Shown in pieces: positions 53,656 through 62,949 of a DNA stretch of 64,000 bases. Positions within the stretch are counted from its first letter, which is position 1; every line of letters begins with the position of its first letter. Position numbers and translations under genes: made by a program. The stretch is from the NCBI RefSeq assembly GCF_900116605.1, contig NZ_FPBC01000005.1, forward strand, positions 78,450-142,449. Direction: 5' to 3'. A model generated the notes under the pieces. The model was not told the DNA's origin. It did no database searches and saw only the letters and a list, made by a program, of their open reading frames with translations. Source of the stretch: Pseudomonas marincola. Its GTDB lineage: Bacteria; Pseudomonadota; Gammaproteobacteria; Pseudomonadales; Pseudomonadaceae.

Positions 53656-54446
53656 GTGCTCCGCAAATGACCTCGGAACTGGCCGCCAATATGGTGGCGC
53701 TGCGCACAATTGTCGTGCGCGAGATACGCCGTTTCACCCGCATCTGGCCGCAGACACTGCTGCCGCCGGCGATCACCATGGTCCTGTATTTTGTGATCTT
53801 TGGTAATTTGATCGGCCGTCAGATCGGTGACATGGGCGGCTTCAGCTACATGGAATACATCGTTCCGGGGCTGATCATGATGTCGGTGATTACCAACTCG
53901 TACGGCAACGTGGTGTCGAGCTTCTTCGGCAGCAAGTTCCAGCGTTCAATCGAAGAGCTGATGGTGTCGCCGGTGTCGCCGCACATCATTCTTATCGGTT
54001 ATGTCATCGGCGGCGTTGCGCGTGGTTTGCTGGTCGGCTTGATCGTCACGCTGCTGTCCCTGTTCTTCACTCACCTGCAGGTTCATCATCTGGGCCTGAC
54101 CGTTCTGGTGGTGTTGATGACGGCGACAATCTTCTCGCTGTGCGGATTCATCAACGCAGTGTTCGCGCGTAATTTCGACGATATTTCGATTATTCCGACC
54201 TTCGTGCTGACGCCGCTGACCTATCTCGGCGGGGTGTTTTACTCGATCTCGCTGTTGCCGCCGTTCTGGCAAACGGTGTCGATGGCCAACCCGGTTCTGC
54301 ACATGGTCAATGCCTTCCGTTACGGCATTCTCGGGGTGTCGGATATCAGCATCGGCGTTGCCATTGGCTTCATGTTGGTGGCGACCATCGTGCTGTACTT
54401 CGCCTGCGTGCGCCTGCTGGTTAGCGGTCGCGGTATGCGCCAGTAA
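53652..54446 (+). CDS. ABC-2 type transporter permease
   Basis: 264 residues, about six membrane helices. The family motif region is SSFFGSKFQRSIEELMVSPVSPHIILIGYVIGG in pieces near 80-112 and the end LTPLTYLGGVFYSISLLPPFWQ near 190. It resembles YadH/NodJ. With the preceding ATPase it forms a two-gene exporter, possibly for a lipid or polysaccharide. A strong terminator follows. Confidence 0.92.
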   Translation: MSAPQMTSELAANMVALRTIVVREIRRFTRIWPQTLLPPAITMVLYFVIFGNLIGRQIGDMGGFSYMEYIVPGLIMMSVITNSYGNVVSSFFGSKFQRSIEELMVSPVSPHIILIGYVIGGVARGLLVGLIVTLLSLFFTHLQVHHLGLTVLVVLMTATIFSLCGFINAVFARNFDDISIIPTFVLTPLTYLGGVFYSISLLPPFWQTVSMANPVLHMVNAFRYGILGVSDISIGVAIGFMLVATIVLYFACVRLLVSGRGMRQ

Positions 54447-54463
54447 TCGTCTCGGTGCAACGT

Positions 54464-54495
54464 AAAAGGCCAGAGCAATTGCTCTGGCCTTTTTT
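54464..54495. terminator. bidirectional rho-independent terminator
   Basis: AAAAGGCCAGAGC pairs with GCTCTGGCCTTTT around AATT; A-run and T-run on each side. It separates the permease gene from the convergent oxidoreductase. Confidence 0.93.
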
Positions 54496-54520
54496 ATGCG
54501 GCGTCAGTCGGGCTGGATAG

Positions 54521-55525
54521 TCAGACCTTGAGCACCAGTTTGCCGAAGTTTTCCCCGCTGAACAGTTTCAGCAGCGTCTCGGGGAAAGTCTCCAGACCGC
54601 TGACAACATCCTCTTTGGATTTGAGTTTGCCGTCGGCCAGCCAGCCGGCCATTTCAGCGGCGGCTGCCTGATACTGCGAGACGTAATCCATCACCACGAA
54701 GCCTTCCATGCGTGCGCGGTTAACCAGCAGTGACAGGTAGTTGGAAGGGCCTTTTACCGCTTCCTTGTTGTTGTACTGGCTGATAGCGCCGCAGATCACG
54801 ATGCGGGCCTTCGGGGCGATGCGGGTGAGCACGGTATCGAGAATGTCGCCACCGACGTTATCGAAGTAGACATTGATGCCTTTCGGGCACTCGCGCTTCA
54901 ACGCCTCGTTGAGGTCTTCGTTCTTGTAATCGATGGCGCCGTCAAAGCCCAGTTCGTCAATCAGGAACTTGCTCTTCTCGGCGCCACCGGCAATGCCGAT
55001 CACACGGCAGCCCTTGATCTTGGCGATCTGCCCGGCAACGCTGCCGACAGCACCGGCTGCGCCAGAAATAACCACGGTGTCACCGGCCTTGGGGGCGCCT
55101 ACATCCAGCAGGGCGAAGTAGGCGGTCATGCCGGTCATGCCCAGTGCCGAGAGATACAGCGGCAGCGGAGCGCGTTTGGGGTCTACCTTGTAGAAACCGC
55201 TCGGCGCGCCAAGGTAATAATCCTGAACACCGAGCGCACCGTTTACAAAGTCGCCCACGGCGTAATCAGGGTGCTTGGAGGCAACCACTTCGCCCACGCC
55301 CAGTGCACGCATTACATCACCCAAACCTACTGGTGGGATGTACGACTTGGCGTCGTTCATCCAGCCGCGCATGGCCGGGTCGAGCGACAGATAGGCGTTC
55401 TTGACCAGGATCTGACCGTCGGCAGGTTCACCCAGCGGCGTTTCAACAAACTCGAAGGTTTCGCGCGAAGGCAGGCCGACAGGGCGCTGAGCAAGCAGGA
55501 ATTGGCGATTGATTGAAGCGGACAT
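54521..55525 (-). CDS. Zinc-free NADP-dependent oxidoreductase (CurA/PTGR-like)
   Basis: 334 residues from ATG 55525 (MSASINRQFLLAQRP); the frame to 55591 has no start support. It is a medium-chain dehydrogenase without zinc ligands, with the N-terminal RQFLLAQRPVGLP, YLSLDPAMRGWM near 43-54, and the coenzyme site VISGAAGAVGSVAGQIAK near 150-167. Related enzymes reduce the double bond of curcumin, leukotriene or other alpha,beta-unsaturated ketones. Substrate not known. Single gene. Confidence 0.9.
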   Translation of the reverse strand: MSASINRQFLLAQRPVGLPSRETFEFVETPLGEPADGQILVKNAYLSLDPAMRGWMNDAKSYIPPVGLGDVMRALGVGEVVASKHPDYAVGDFVNGALGVQDYYLGAPSGFYKVDPKRAPLPLYLSALGMTGMTAYFALLDVGAPKAGDTVVISGAAGAVGSVAGQIAKIKGCRVIGIAGGAEKSKFLIDELGFDGAIDYKNEDLNEALKRECPKGINVYFDNVGGDILDTVLTRIAPKARIVICGAISQYNNKEAVKGPSNYLSLLVNRARMEGFVVMDYVSQYQAAAAEMAGWLADGKLKSKEDVVSGLETFPETLLKLFSGENFGKLVLKV

Positions 55526-55789
55526 GGTGAGATCTCTTGTTGTACGGCAGCGGATTTTGCCCACGCAAAAATTGCGCAGAGTGCGATGCATAGGTGATAG
55601 CCGTCCTGCGTGCTATCGGCAAGTGTTGGCTGGGCGCAGAATGCTGACTGATACATTTGAGTGATGATTGGATTGGGGTGTTAATCACTCAAGTCGATCA
55701 AGCAATAAACGCCTTTCTGATAGTGCTGGGGCGCCGATAACTGATCAGCCTAGACTCGGCGCATAACTATTCAAACAGAGGATACACCC

Positions 55790-56551
55790 ATGGGCTTGAG
55801 CTATTCGGGAGAGGTTGCGTTGGTAACAGGCGGGGCAGCCGGTATTGGTCGTGCAACTGCTTTGGCGTTCGCTGAGGCGGGGCTTAAAGTTGTGGTGTCT
55901 GATCTCGATAGCGCTGGCGGTGAGGCCACCGTTGGGCTGATTCAGGCCGCCGGCGGTGAAGCGGTGTTTGTACCTTGCGACGTGACCCGTGATGCCGAGG
56001 TGCAGGCGCTGATGCAGCAAACCATCGCCGCTTTTGGGCGTCTCGACTATGCCTTCAACAATGCCGGCATCGAAATCGAGCAAGGCAAGCTGGCCGACGG
56101 TAACGAGTCCGAGTTCGATGCGATCATGAACGTCAACGTTAAAGGCGTGTGGTTGTGCATGAAGCATCAATTGCCGCTTTTGCTGGCTCAAGGCGCGGGT
56201 GCCATCGTCAATACAGCGTCGGTTGCCGGTCTGGGCGCTGCACCGAAGATGAGTATTTACAGTGCTTCCAAGCACGCGGTAATCGGCCTGACCAAGTCGG
56301 CGGCTGTCGAGTACGCCAAGAAGAAAATTCGGGTTAATGCTGTATGCCCGGCGGTGATCGATACCGACATGTTCCGCCGCGCCTATGAAGCAGACCCGCG
56401 CATGGCGGAGTTTGCCGCTGCCATGCATCCGGTCGGCCGCATTGGCCGGGTTGAGGAAATTGCCGCAGCCGTAATGTACCTGTGCAGCGATGAAGCTGCG
56501 TTCACCACCGGGCATGCGCTGGCGGTTGATGGCGGCGCAACGGCGATTTGA
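55790..56551 (+). CDS. Short-chain dehydrogenase/reductase
   Basis: 253 residues, classical SDR: TGGAAGIG at 14-21, NNAG near 90, NTASVAGLGA with catalytic Ser near 143, YSASK with Tyr and Lys near 158-162, and the typical end GHALAVDGGATAI. AGAGGA is about eight bases before the ATG. It resembles 3-oxoacyl-ACP reductase/glucose dehydrogenase-type SDRs; the true substrate cannot be told. It is transcribed toward the lytic transglycosylase gene, 123 bp away. Confidence 0.9.
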   Translation: MGLSYSGEVALVTGGAAGIGRATALAFAEAGLKVVVSDLDSAGGEATVGLIQAAGGEAVFVPCDVTRDAEVQALMQQTIAAFGRLDYAFNNAGIEIEQGKLADGNESEFDAIMNVNVKGVWLCMKHQLPLLLAQGAGAIVNTASVAGLGAAPKMSIYSASKHAVIGLTKSAAVEYAKKKIRVNAVCPAVIDTDMFRRAYEADPRMAEFAAAMHPVGRIGRVEEIAAAVMYLCSDEAAFTTGHALAVDGGATAI

Positions 56552-56674
56552 TCCCGTGAGCAGGGCGCGAGCGGTGCTCTCAGGCTCGCGCGAGCCCCTG
56601 CAAATCCGAAGGATTGGTTCGTCAGTTGGGTGGATTTGAGCTTTAATCAATATCCCGGTAAACGAGTGACGAGC

Positions 56675-58159
56675 ATGCAAATCAAGCGCCTTGCATTGTG
56701 GGCAGTGGGCATCGTTTTTTGCGTTACATTCGCTGTTGGCGTGGCGCTCTCAACGACTGAGGATGATGAGTTGAGTGTGGCCGAAGAGGCCGAAGTCGAT
56801 GCCTTGGTGCTGCCTTTGCCCAAGCTCTGGACGGGTGATTTTGCCGGCATGCAAAAACGCCATATAGTCCGGGTGCTGGTGCCCTACAGCAAGAGCTTTT
56901 ACAGCGTCGATCGCGGCCAGCAAGCCGGCATCAGCTACGACCTCAGCGTAGCGCTGGCGGCCTGGTTGAATAAAAATCATGCTGATCCCAAAGCTGCTGT
57001 GCGCTGGCAGGTGATGCTGATTCCGGTGGCGCGTGATGAACTGATCAGCCAACTGCTCAAGGGTCAGGGCGACATTGCTGCTGGTGGTTTGGTCATCACC
57101 GACAAGCGCTCTGCACAAGTCGCCTTCACCGCGCCGTTTACAGTCAGCGTTGGCGAGCTCTGGGTCAGTGCGCCAGGCACTGAACCGGTAACCGAAGTGG
57201 CGCAGTTGGCGGGGCGCCAGGTGATGGTGCGCCGCTCCAGCAGTTATTTTGAGCACCTTACCGAACTCAATAAAACCTTTCAGGCGCAAGGGCTCAAGCC
57301 GATTGACATTCAGTTGGTCGATGAGAATCTGGAAACCGAAGACCTGCTGGAAATGGTCAACGTCGGGGTTATTCCGGCGACGGTTGCCGACCACTATATC
57401 GCCGAGGCATGGGCTGGGCTGTATCCGGACATGCAGATCAACGAGGCGGTAAAAGTGCATGAGGGTTCTGCTTTTGCCTGGGCGATTCGCCCGGACAATC
57501 CGCAGCTTAAAAAGCAATTAGACAAGTTTGTAGAGGCGCACAAAGTCGGCACCTTGTTCGGTAACAGCCTGCGCAAAGATTACCTTGAGCAGACCTCTAT
57601 CGTGGACCCGACTTCTGCGCGCGAGTTGGCCAAATTCAAGTCGCTGGTCGAGATATTCAAGAAGCATGCGCAAACCTACGATTTCGATTACCTGATGCTC
57701 ATGGCGCAGGGATACCAAGAATCGCGGCTGGATCAGCAGGCGCGCAGCCCGAACGGGGCAGTCGGGGTTATGCAGATCCTGCCAAGCACGGCAGCAGACC
57801 CGCAAGTTGGCATCAAGAATGTTGCCAAGAGTGCGGACAATAACGTGGAGGCGGGCGCTAAGTATTTACGTTTACTGGAACAGAAGTACCTCGATGAGCC
57901 CGGTATCTCACCGACCAACAAGGTGCTGATGGCCTTCGCTGCATACAACGCGGGGCCAACCAATTTACGCAAATTTCGCCGGCTCGCGGAAAAGTCCGGG
58001 CTTGACCGCGATGTCTGGTTTGGCAACGTCGAACATGGCGCCGCGCGCATTGTCGGCCGCGAAACCGTGGACTACGTCGGCAATATCTATAAGTACTACG
58101 TAGCTTACAAATTGGCGCAGCAGCGCCAGCTTTTGCAAGACGCCACGACCAATCCCTGA
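56675..58159 (+). CDS. Membrane-bound lytic murein transglycosylase, MltF-like
   Basis: 494 residues from ATG 56675 (MQIKRLALWAVGIVF); a GTG at 56630 is less likely. A signal or anchor helix (about 4-26) is followed by a periplasmic solute-binding (SBP_bac_3) domain, about 55-310, and a C-terminal SLT domain with AQGYQESRLDQQA, where Glu is catalytic, GAVGVMQILPSTA, and AFAAYNAGPTNL. It cleaves murein between MurNAc and GlcNAc with anhydro-MurNAc formation. Pseudomonads have several such proteins; the true MltF (PA3764) is similar in plan. Confidence 0.88.
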   Translation: MQIKRLALWAVGIVFCVTFAVGVALSTTEDDELSVAEEAEVDALVLPLPKLWTGDFAGMQKRHIVRVLVPYSKSFYSVDRGQQAGISYDLSVALAAWLNKNHADPKAAVRWQVMLIPVARDELISQLLKGQGDIAAGGLVITDKRSAQVAFTAPFTVSVGELWVSAPGTEPVTEVAQLAGRQVMVRRSSSYFEHLTELNKTFQAQGLKPIDIQLVDENLETEDLLEMVNVGVIPATVADHYIAEAWAGLYPDMQINEAVKVHEGSAFAWAIRPDNPQLKKQLDKFVEAHKVGTLFGNSLRKDYLEQTSIVDPTSARELAKFKSLVEIFKKHAQTYDFDYLMLMAQGYQESRLDQQARSPNGAVGVMQILPSTAADPQVGIKNVAKSADNNVEAGAKYLRLLEQKYLDEPGISPTNKVLMAFAAYNAGPTNLRKFRRLAEKSGLDRDVWFGNVEHGAARIVGRETVDYVGNIYKYYVAYKLAQQRQLLQDATTNP

Positions 58160-58165
58160 GCCGGC

Positions 58166-59365
58166 TTAGGCGGCGTCTTTCTTGCCGGCGTTGAGAATCA
58201 CCAGCGTCAGCAGGCCCGCGACGATCCCCCAGAATGCTGAGCCTACCGAGAACAGCGTCATCCCCGAAGCCGTCACCAGAAAGGTGATCAGCGCCGCTTC
58301 ACGTTCTTTGGGCACGCTCATGGCCTGGGTCAGGCCGCCGATGATCGAGGCGAACAGCGCCAGCGCGGCAATCGACAGGATCAAGGCTTTCGGCAGAGCT
58401 GCAAACAGCGCCGCCATGGTTGCGCCGAAGATACCGGCAATGCCGTAAAACACTCCGCACCAGACGGCAGCTGTGTAGCGTTTGTTCGGGTCTTCATGGG
58501 CTTCCGGGCCCGCGCAAATCGCGGCGCTGATGGCGGCCATGTGAATGCCGTGCGAGCCGAATGGTGCCAGCAGAATCGAGAAAATCCCGGTGGTGTTGAG
58601 CAGTGGCGAAGCCGGCACCTGATAACCGTTAGCGCGCAAGACCGCCATGCCAGGCAGGTTCTGCGAAGTCATGGCCACAATGAACAACGGGATGCCGATG
58701 CTGATGGTCGCGGCCAGCGAGAAACTCGGCGTAGTCCAGACCGGTGTCGCCAATTCCAGATGAAAATTCTCGAAGTTGAGCAGGCCGAAAATACCCGCAA
58801 GCACGCAGCCGACAACCAGCGCCGCCAGCACCGCATAACGTGGCATCAGGCGCTTGCCGAGCAGATAGGCGAGCAACATGCTCACCACCAGAACCGGTTG
58901 CTGCTCGGCGGCGACGCAAATTTCGAGGCCGATTTTGAACAGCACACCCGCCAGCAGCGCCGCCGCGATAGAGGCCGGTATGTGGCGCATGAAACGGTCG
59001 AAGCTGCCCGTAATGCCGCATATCACGATCAAGCCTGAACAGATGATGTACGCGCCAATCGCCTCGCTGTATGGCACGCCCGGCAGGCTGCTGATGAGCA
59101 GTGCGGCACCAGGCGTCGACCACGCGATCATCACGGGCGCCCGATAACGCAAAGACAAGCCGATGCAGGTGATGGCCATGCCAATTGACAGTGCCCAGAT
59201 CCATGAGGATATCTGGCCATTGCTCAAACCGGCGGCCTGGCCTGCCTGAAACATCAGTACCAGGGAACTGGTGTAGCCGGTGAGCATTGCGATGAAGCCT
59301 GCCACTACGGCAGAGGCAGAACTGTCAGCGAGTGGTCGCAGCGGGGTTTGTGCAGCTTCAGCCAT
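58166..59365 (-). CDS. Benzoate/H+ symporter family protein (BenE-like)
   Basis: 399 residues from ATG 59365, which overlaps the LysE-family stop by one base (TGATG) and has AAGGAA seven or so bases ahead. About twelve helices, with the BenE region GHSSSL-like ending in FMAGVLF in part, and SLGIPLFIVAMTSQNLPGMAVLRANGY near 225-252. It may import benzoate or another aromatic/organic acid. No catabolic ben or cat genes are near, so the substrate is not fixed. Confidence 0.88.
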   Translation of the reverse strand: MAEAAQTPLRPLADSSASAVVAGFIAMLTGYTSSLVLMFQAGQAAGLSNGQISSWIWALSIGMAITCIGLSLRYRAPVMIAWSTPGAALLISSLPGVPYSEAIGAYIICSGLIVICGITGSFDRFMRHIPASIAAALLAGVLFKIGLEICVAAEQQPVLVVSMLLAYLLGKRLMPRYAVLAALVVGCVLAGIFGLLNFENFHLELATPVWTTPSFSLAATISIGIPLFIVAMTSQNLPGMAVLRANGYQVPASPLLNTTGIFSILLAPFGSHGIHMAAISAAICAGPEAHEDPNKRYTAAVWCGVFYGIAGIFGATMAALFAALPKALILSIAALALFASIIGGLTQAMSVPKEREAALITFLVTASGMTLFSVGSAFWGIVAGLLTLVILNAGKKDAA

Positions 59366-59979
59366 CAAATTGTTCCTTTCACATCAACCAGAATCGGGTA
59401 GAGCGATGCCACCAGCAGCAACGCCATGCCGATATTGAAAACCCGCAAAACCCGCGGGTTGCTCAGCCACTTGCGCAACATGCTGCCGGCAACGGTCCAG
59501 ATGGCCACGCTTGGGCAGTTTACCAGCGCAAACAGGCCGGCAATCAGCAGCACATTGAACAGAAAGTTCTCGTGCGGGGTGTAAGTGGTAATCGCGCCAA
59601 TGGCCATTACCCAGGCCTTGGGATTTACCCATTGAAACGCCGCCGCTTGCAAGAAGGTAAAGGGATTTGCATTGGCGGTGACGTCACTGTTCGGAGCGCC
59701 CGAGCCTGAGATTTTCCAGGCCAGATACAAAAGATAGGCGGCGCCGAGATAACGCAGCACTTCATACAGGGGCGGGAATTGAGTGAACAGTTCGCCAAGC
59801 CCAAGGCCGACGGCGATCACCAGCACCATAAAACCGAGGCTGATCCCCAGCATGTGCGGCACGCTGCGACGCAGGCCGAAGTTCACGCCCGAGGTCAGCA
59901 GCATCATGTTGTTGGGGCCGGGGGTCACAGAAGTAACGAAGGCGAACGCGATAAAGGCGACGAGTAATTCAGCGGTCAT
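59365..59979 (-). CDS. LysE/RhtB family amino-acid exporter
   Basis: 204 residues, six helices, with the family start FIAFAFVTSVTPGPNNMMLLTSGVNFG near 9-35 and KAWVMAIGAITTY near 128. Exports amino acids or related metabolites. It overlaps the BenE-like gene by one base, so the two form an operon. A MarR regulator on the same strand begins 121 bp upstream, and an aminotransferase gene is divergent beyond it. Confidence 0.9.
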   Translation of the reverse strand: MTAELLVAFIAFAFVTSVTPGPNNMMLLTSGVNFGLRRSVPHMLGISLGFMVLVIAVGLGLGELFTQFPPLYEVLRYLGAAYLLYLAWKISGSGAPNSDVTANANPFTFLQAAAFQWVNPKAWVMAIGAITTYTPHENFLFNVLLIAGLFALVNCPSVAIWTVAGSMLRKWLSNPRVLRVFNIGMALLLVASLYPILVDVKGTI

Positions 59980-60100
59980 GATGATGGCCTCGGGAGACGA
60001 ATACAGAGCCTAAGCGCTGTTTGAGCCTTCGTCGCCGTACAGCCATGGAGTAAATCGACCGATACAGTTTCAGCTTTATTGCTGTAACCCTAAAGCTGTT

Positions 60101-60535
60101 CTAGCGGCTTTTACCCAATGCCAGATTCACTTGTATCCAGCTTTGCGCGGCGGCTTCACCTGTTTCGCCAAAAGCCTTTTGCAGCAGCCGGGTCTGTTCG
60201 CGGCGCAGGGCTTTTTCCAGTTTTGCCCCTTCAGCGGTGAAGTCGAGCAAACGCTTACGCTTGTCGTCGTTGGCGGTGACGCTTTGCACCAGATGCATTT
60301 CCAGCAATTGGCGCAGCGGAGTACTCAGTGCCTGCTTGCTGACGCCCAGATAGCCGAGCAATTCTTTTACGCTCAAGCCGGGATGGCGGGCGATGAAAAA
60401 CAGGATGCGATGATGCACGCGTGAAAGCCCACGACGCGCCAGCATTTCATCGGCTTTGGCGGTGAACGCCTGATAACCAAAGAAAAATGCTTCCATCGCA
60501 GCTTGCTGAGCGGTCGGATTTTTAAGGTCAAGCAT
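60101..60535 (-). CDS. MarR-family transcriptional regulator
   Basis: 144 residues from ATG 60535 (a TTG at 60553 is alternative). The winged-helix region reads SRVHHRILFFIARHPGLSVKELLGYLGVSKQALSTPLRQL in parts, with recognition-helix VSKQALSTPL, and the wing with DDKRKRLLDFT. It is divergent from the aminotransferase gene (82 bp between starts) and followed by the LysE/BenE operon, so it may control one or both. Confidence 0.88.
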   Translation of the reverse strand: MLDLKNPTAQQAAMEAFFFGYQAFTAKADEMLARRGLSRVHHRILFFIARHPGLSVKELLGYLGVSKQALSTPLRQLLEMHLVQSVTANDDKRKRLLDFTAEGAKLEKALRREQTRLLQKAFGETGEAAAQSWIQVNLALGKSR

Positions 60536-60617
60536 ATTGACGTATCTACTCAAGTCAGCGTAGTTTCAGTCAAGCAGTTTGACCTATTTCCCCCGACTCG
60601 TGCTACTGGTGATATGA

Positions 60618-61784
60618 ATGGCTTTCTCTGAACGTGTTGCTCGCCTCAAAAGCTCCCTGATCCGCGAAATTCTGGCGGCAGCGCAGCGCCCGGAAGTCAT
60701 GTCATTTGCTGGCGGCTTGCCGGCAGAACCCATGTTGCCGAAAGTCGAGTGGGCCGACATGCCCACCAGCATGGGCCAGTACGGCATGAGCGAAGGCGAG
60801 CCGGCACTGCGTGAAGTGATCGCCGCCGAGGCTCGTGCGCTGGGCGTTCCTTGCGATGCCAGCCAGGTTTTGATCGTCAGCGGCTCACAGCAGACCCTCG
60901 ATCTGGCGAGCAAACTGTTCATTGATCCGGGCACCGAAGTGTTGGTTGAAGCGCCGACCTATCTGGCCGCTTTGCAGGCATTCCAGTTGTTTGGCGCAGA
61001 TTGCATTGCCGTGCCGCAAGAGTCGGATGGCCCGATGCTCGATGCCTTGCGCCAGCGTCTAGAGGCGCACAAGCCGGCATTCGCCTACCTGATTCCTACT
61101 TTCCAGAACCCATCCGCGGTGCGTTACAGCGAAGCCAAGCGTGATGCTGTGGCGGCGTTGCTCGATGAGTTCGGCGTGACCTTGATTGAAGATGAGCCGT
61201 ACCGTGATCTGGTATTTGATGCGGGCAGCGCTACACCGATCGTCAGCCGTCTGAAAAAAGCCAGCTGGATCTACACCGGCACTGTGTCGAAAACCTTGTT
61301 GCCCGGTTTGCGTGTGGGCTACCTGATTGCCACGCCGGACCTGTATCCATACTTGCTGCGCCTGAAACAGTCGGCAGACCTGCACACTAACCGTGTAGGT
61401 CAGTGGCAGGCGCTGCAGTGGCTGGGAAGCCAGCAGCATCGCGATCATCTGGCGCAATTGCGCGACTTCTATCGTCAGCGTCGTGATGCGATGCAGGCGT
61501 GCCTGGAAGAGCATTTCGCTGATCTGGCCGACTGGCAAGTGCCGCAAGGCGGGTTGTTCTTCTGGCTGACACTCAAGCAGCCACTTGATACCCGTACATT
61601 GCTGGCACCGGCGTTGGCGCAGAATGTTGCGTTCATGCCGGGCGAACCGTTCTTTATTGATCCCGAGCAGAATCCGGGTCATCTACGCTTGAACTTCAGT
61701 CACGTGGCGCCAGAGCGCCTGGGTGAAGGTCTTAAGCGTCTTGCACAGGTAATCCGTGAAGCGCAGGCCAGTCTGGCAGCGTGA
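60618..61784 (+). CDS. PLP-dependent aminotransferase (2-aminoadipate/aromatic type)
   Basis: 388 residues. Fold-type I: the N-terminal MSFAGGLPAEPMLP, IVSGSQQTLDLASKLF near 95, PTFQNPSAVRYS near 165, DEPYRDLVFD near 195 and the Schiff-base Lys in YTGTVSKTLLPGLRVGYL near 225. This fits the LysN/KAT II branch (broad 2-oxo acid transaminases). It is likely regulated by the divergent MarR protein and could work with the LysE-type exporter in amino-acid balance. Confidence 0.9.
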   Translation: MAFSERVARLKSSLIREILAAAQRPEVMSFAGGLPAEPMLPKVEWADMPTSMGQYGMSEGEPALREVIAAEARALGVPCDASQVLIVSGSQQTLDLASKLFIDPGTEVLVEAPTYLAALQAFQLFGADCIAVPQESDGPMLDALRQRLEAHKPAFAYLIPTFQNPSAVRYSEAKRDAVAALLDEFGVTLIEDEPYRDLVFDAGSATPIVSRLKKASWIYTGTVSKTLLPGLRVGYLIATPDLYPYLLRLKQSADLHTNRVGQWQALQWLGSQQHRDHLAQLRDFYRQRRDAMQACLEEHFADLADWQVPQGGLFFWLTLKQPLDTRTLLAPALAQNVAFMPGEPFFIDPEQNPGHLRLNFSHVAPERLGEGLKRLAQVIREAQASLAA

Positions 61785-61879
61785 GGCGGGCGGGGCGGGC
61801 TGTGATGCCTGCTCCGGGTTTGAATGATAGGGAGCGTCAGGGCTGATTTCTCAGTGCTGCACAGTAGAGGAGGCTGGTT

Positions 61880-62482
61880 ATGTTGAAGGTTTACGGTGAT
61901 CTGCGTTCGGGCAACTGCTACAAGGTCAAGCTGATGCTGCACCTGCTGGGCTTGCCATACGAGTGGATCGCAATCGATATTCTCAAGGGCGAGACTCAGG
62001 GCGAAGCGTTTCTGGCCAAGAACCCTAACGGCAAGATTCCGGTGCTTGAGCTTGAAGATGGCACCTGCTTGTGGGAATCCAACGCGATTCTGAACTTCCT
62101 CGCCGATGGCAGCGGGTTTTTGCCCGTCGAGCCGCGCCTGCGCACTCAGGTGCTGCAGTGGCAGTTCTTCGAGCAATATAGCCACGAGCCGAATGTGGCA
62201 GTCGCGCGCTTTATCCAGCTCTATCAAGGCATGCCTGCCGAGCGCATGGATGAGTATCAGCGCTGCCAGAAGCTTGGCTACAAGGCGCTGCGGGTGATGG
62301 AAAAGCAATTGCAGCAAACCGAATATCTGGTGGGTTCGCAATACTCAATCGCCGATATCGCGCTGTATGCCTACACCCATGTCGCCGATGAAGGCGGCTT
62401 TGATCTGGCCGAGTTTCCGGCGATCCGTGGTTGGCTCGAGCGCGTTGCCAGCCATCCCAAACATGTCACTATGTTCGGCTGA
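61880..62482 (+). CDS. Glutathione S-transferase family protein
   Basis: 200 residues: N-terminal thioredoxin domain starting MLKVYGDLRSGNCYKVKLML (Ser11 and Cys13 near the usual catalytic position), with the cis-Pro in GKIPVLELEDG and the ESNAIL glutathione-binding turn, then the helical domain ending SIADIALYAYTHVADE. GAGGAGG sits before the ATG. It detoxifies electrophiles or isomerises; substrate unknown. A long inverted repeat follows the gene. Confidence 0.92.
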   Translation: MLKVYGDLRSGNCYKVKLMLHLLGLPYEWIAIDILKGETQGEAFLAKNPNGKIPVLELEDGTCLWESNAILNFLADGSGFLPVEPRLRTQVLQWQFFEQYSHEPNVAVARFIQLYQGMPAERMDEYQRCQKLGYKALRVMEKQLQQTEYLVGSQYSIADIALYAYTHVADEGGFDLAEFPAIRGWLERVASHPKHVTMFG

Positions 62483-62504
62483 TAGTCTCAGCGCTAGCTG
62501 CGCA

Positions 62505-62544
62505 ACACGGGATGACAAAATGCCTCGGACAAGTCATCCCGTGT
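62505..62544. repeat. Perfect 12-bp inverted repeat between gst and the cupredoxin pair
   Basis: ACACGGGATGAC (62505-62516) and GTCATCCCGTGT (62533-62544) with a 16-base spacer. No T-run. It may be a terminator-like hairpin of the gst gene or an operator for the genes downstream. Confidence 0.5.
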
Positions 62545-62596
62545 GGGCACTAAATAGCGGATAATGCCGCCCTTAAACTTCTTCGCCAGAGCGCCA

Positions 62597-62902
62597 ATGT
62601 CGAGCTTTGTTCGTTTCGTACTGCTGGTTGTATTTGCCCTTTGCCTGCCGGTAATGAGTAATGCTGCGAGTACGAATGCTCACTGCCAGAGCTTGTCGCC
62701 GTCTGCCAGTTCAGCGGCTGAACATTGCCCTGACTCATCACTTACACCGTGCAGCCATTGCCAGGTGTGCACCGGTACATTGCTGCAAAGCGCATCGCTG
62801 ACAGGGGTGGCGCCGTTGCAGGCAGCCAAACCTGTCGTCATACCCGACAGCTTGTTTAGTCAACATATTCCAGAGATTGCCTTACCGCCTCCACGCGTCT
62901 GA
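62597..62902 (+). CDS. Small exported Cys-rich protein upstream of a cupredoxin
   Basis: 101 residues from ATG 62597. Signal peptide (VRFVLLVVFALCLPVMSNA) with a probable cut after SNA. The mature part has five cysteines, three in CSHCQVC, and ends IPEIALPPPRV. The CxxCxxC pattern suggests copper or zinc binding. It is 47 bp ahead of a cupredoxin gene on the same strand, so they are likely cotranscribed. I know no exact family. A similar arrangement is seen in the 16950 protein. Confidence 0.65.
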   Translation: MSSFVRFVLLVVFALCLPVMSNAASTNAHCQSLSPSASSAAEHCPDSSLTPCSHCQVCTGTLLQSASLTGVAPLQAAKPVVIPDSLFSQHIPEIALPPPRV

Positions 62903-62949
62903 TCAACTCCCGCCTGTGCCGAGTTTTTATCAGTTATTGAGGATTGAAT

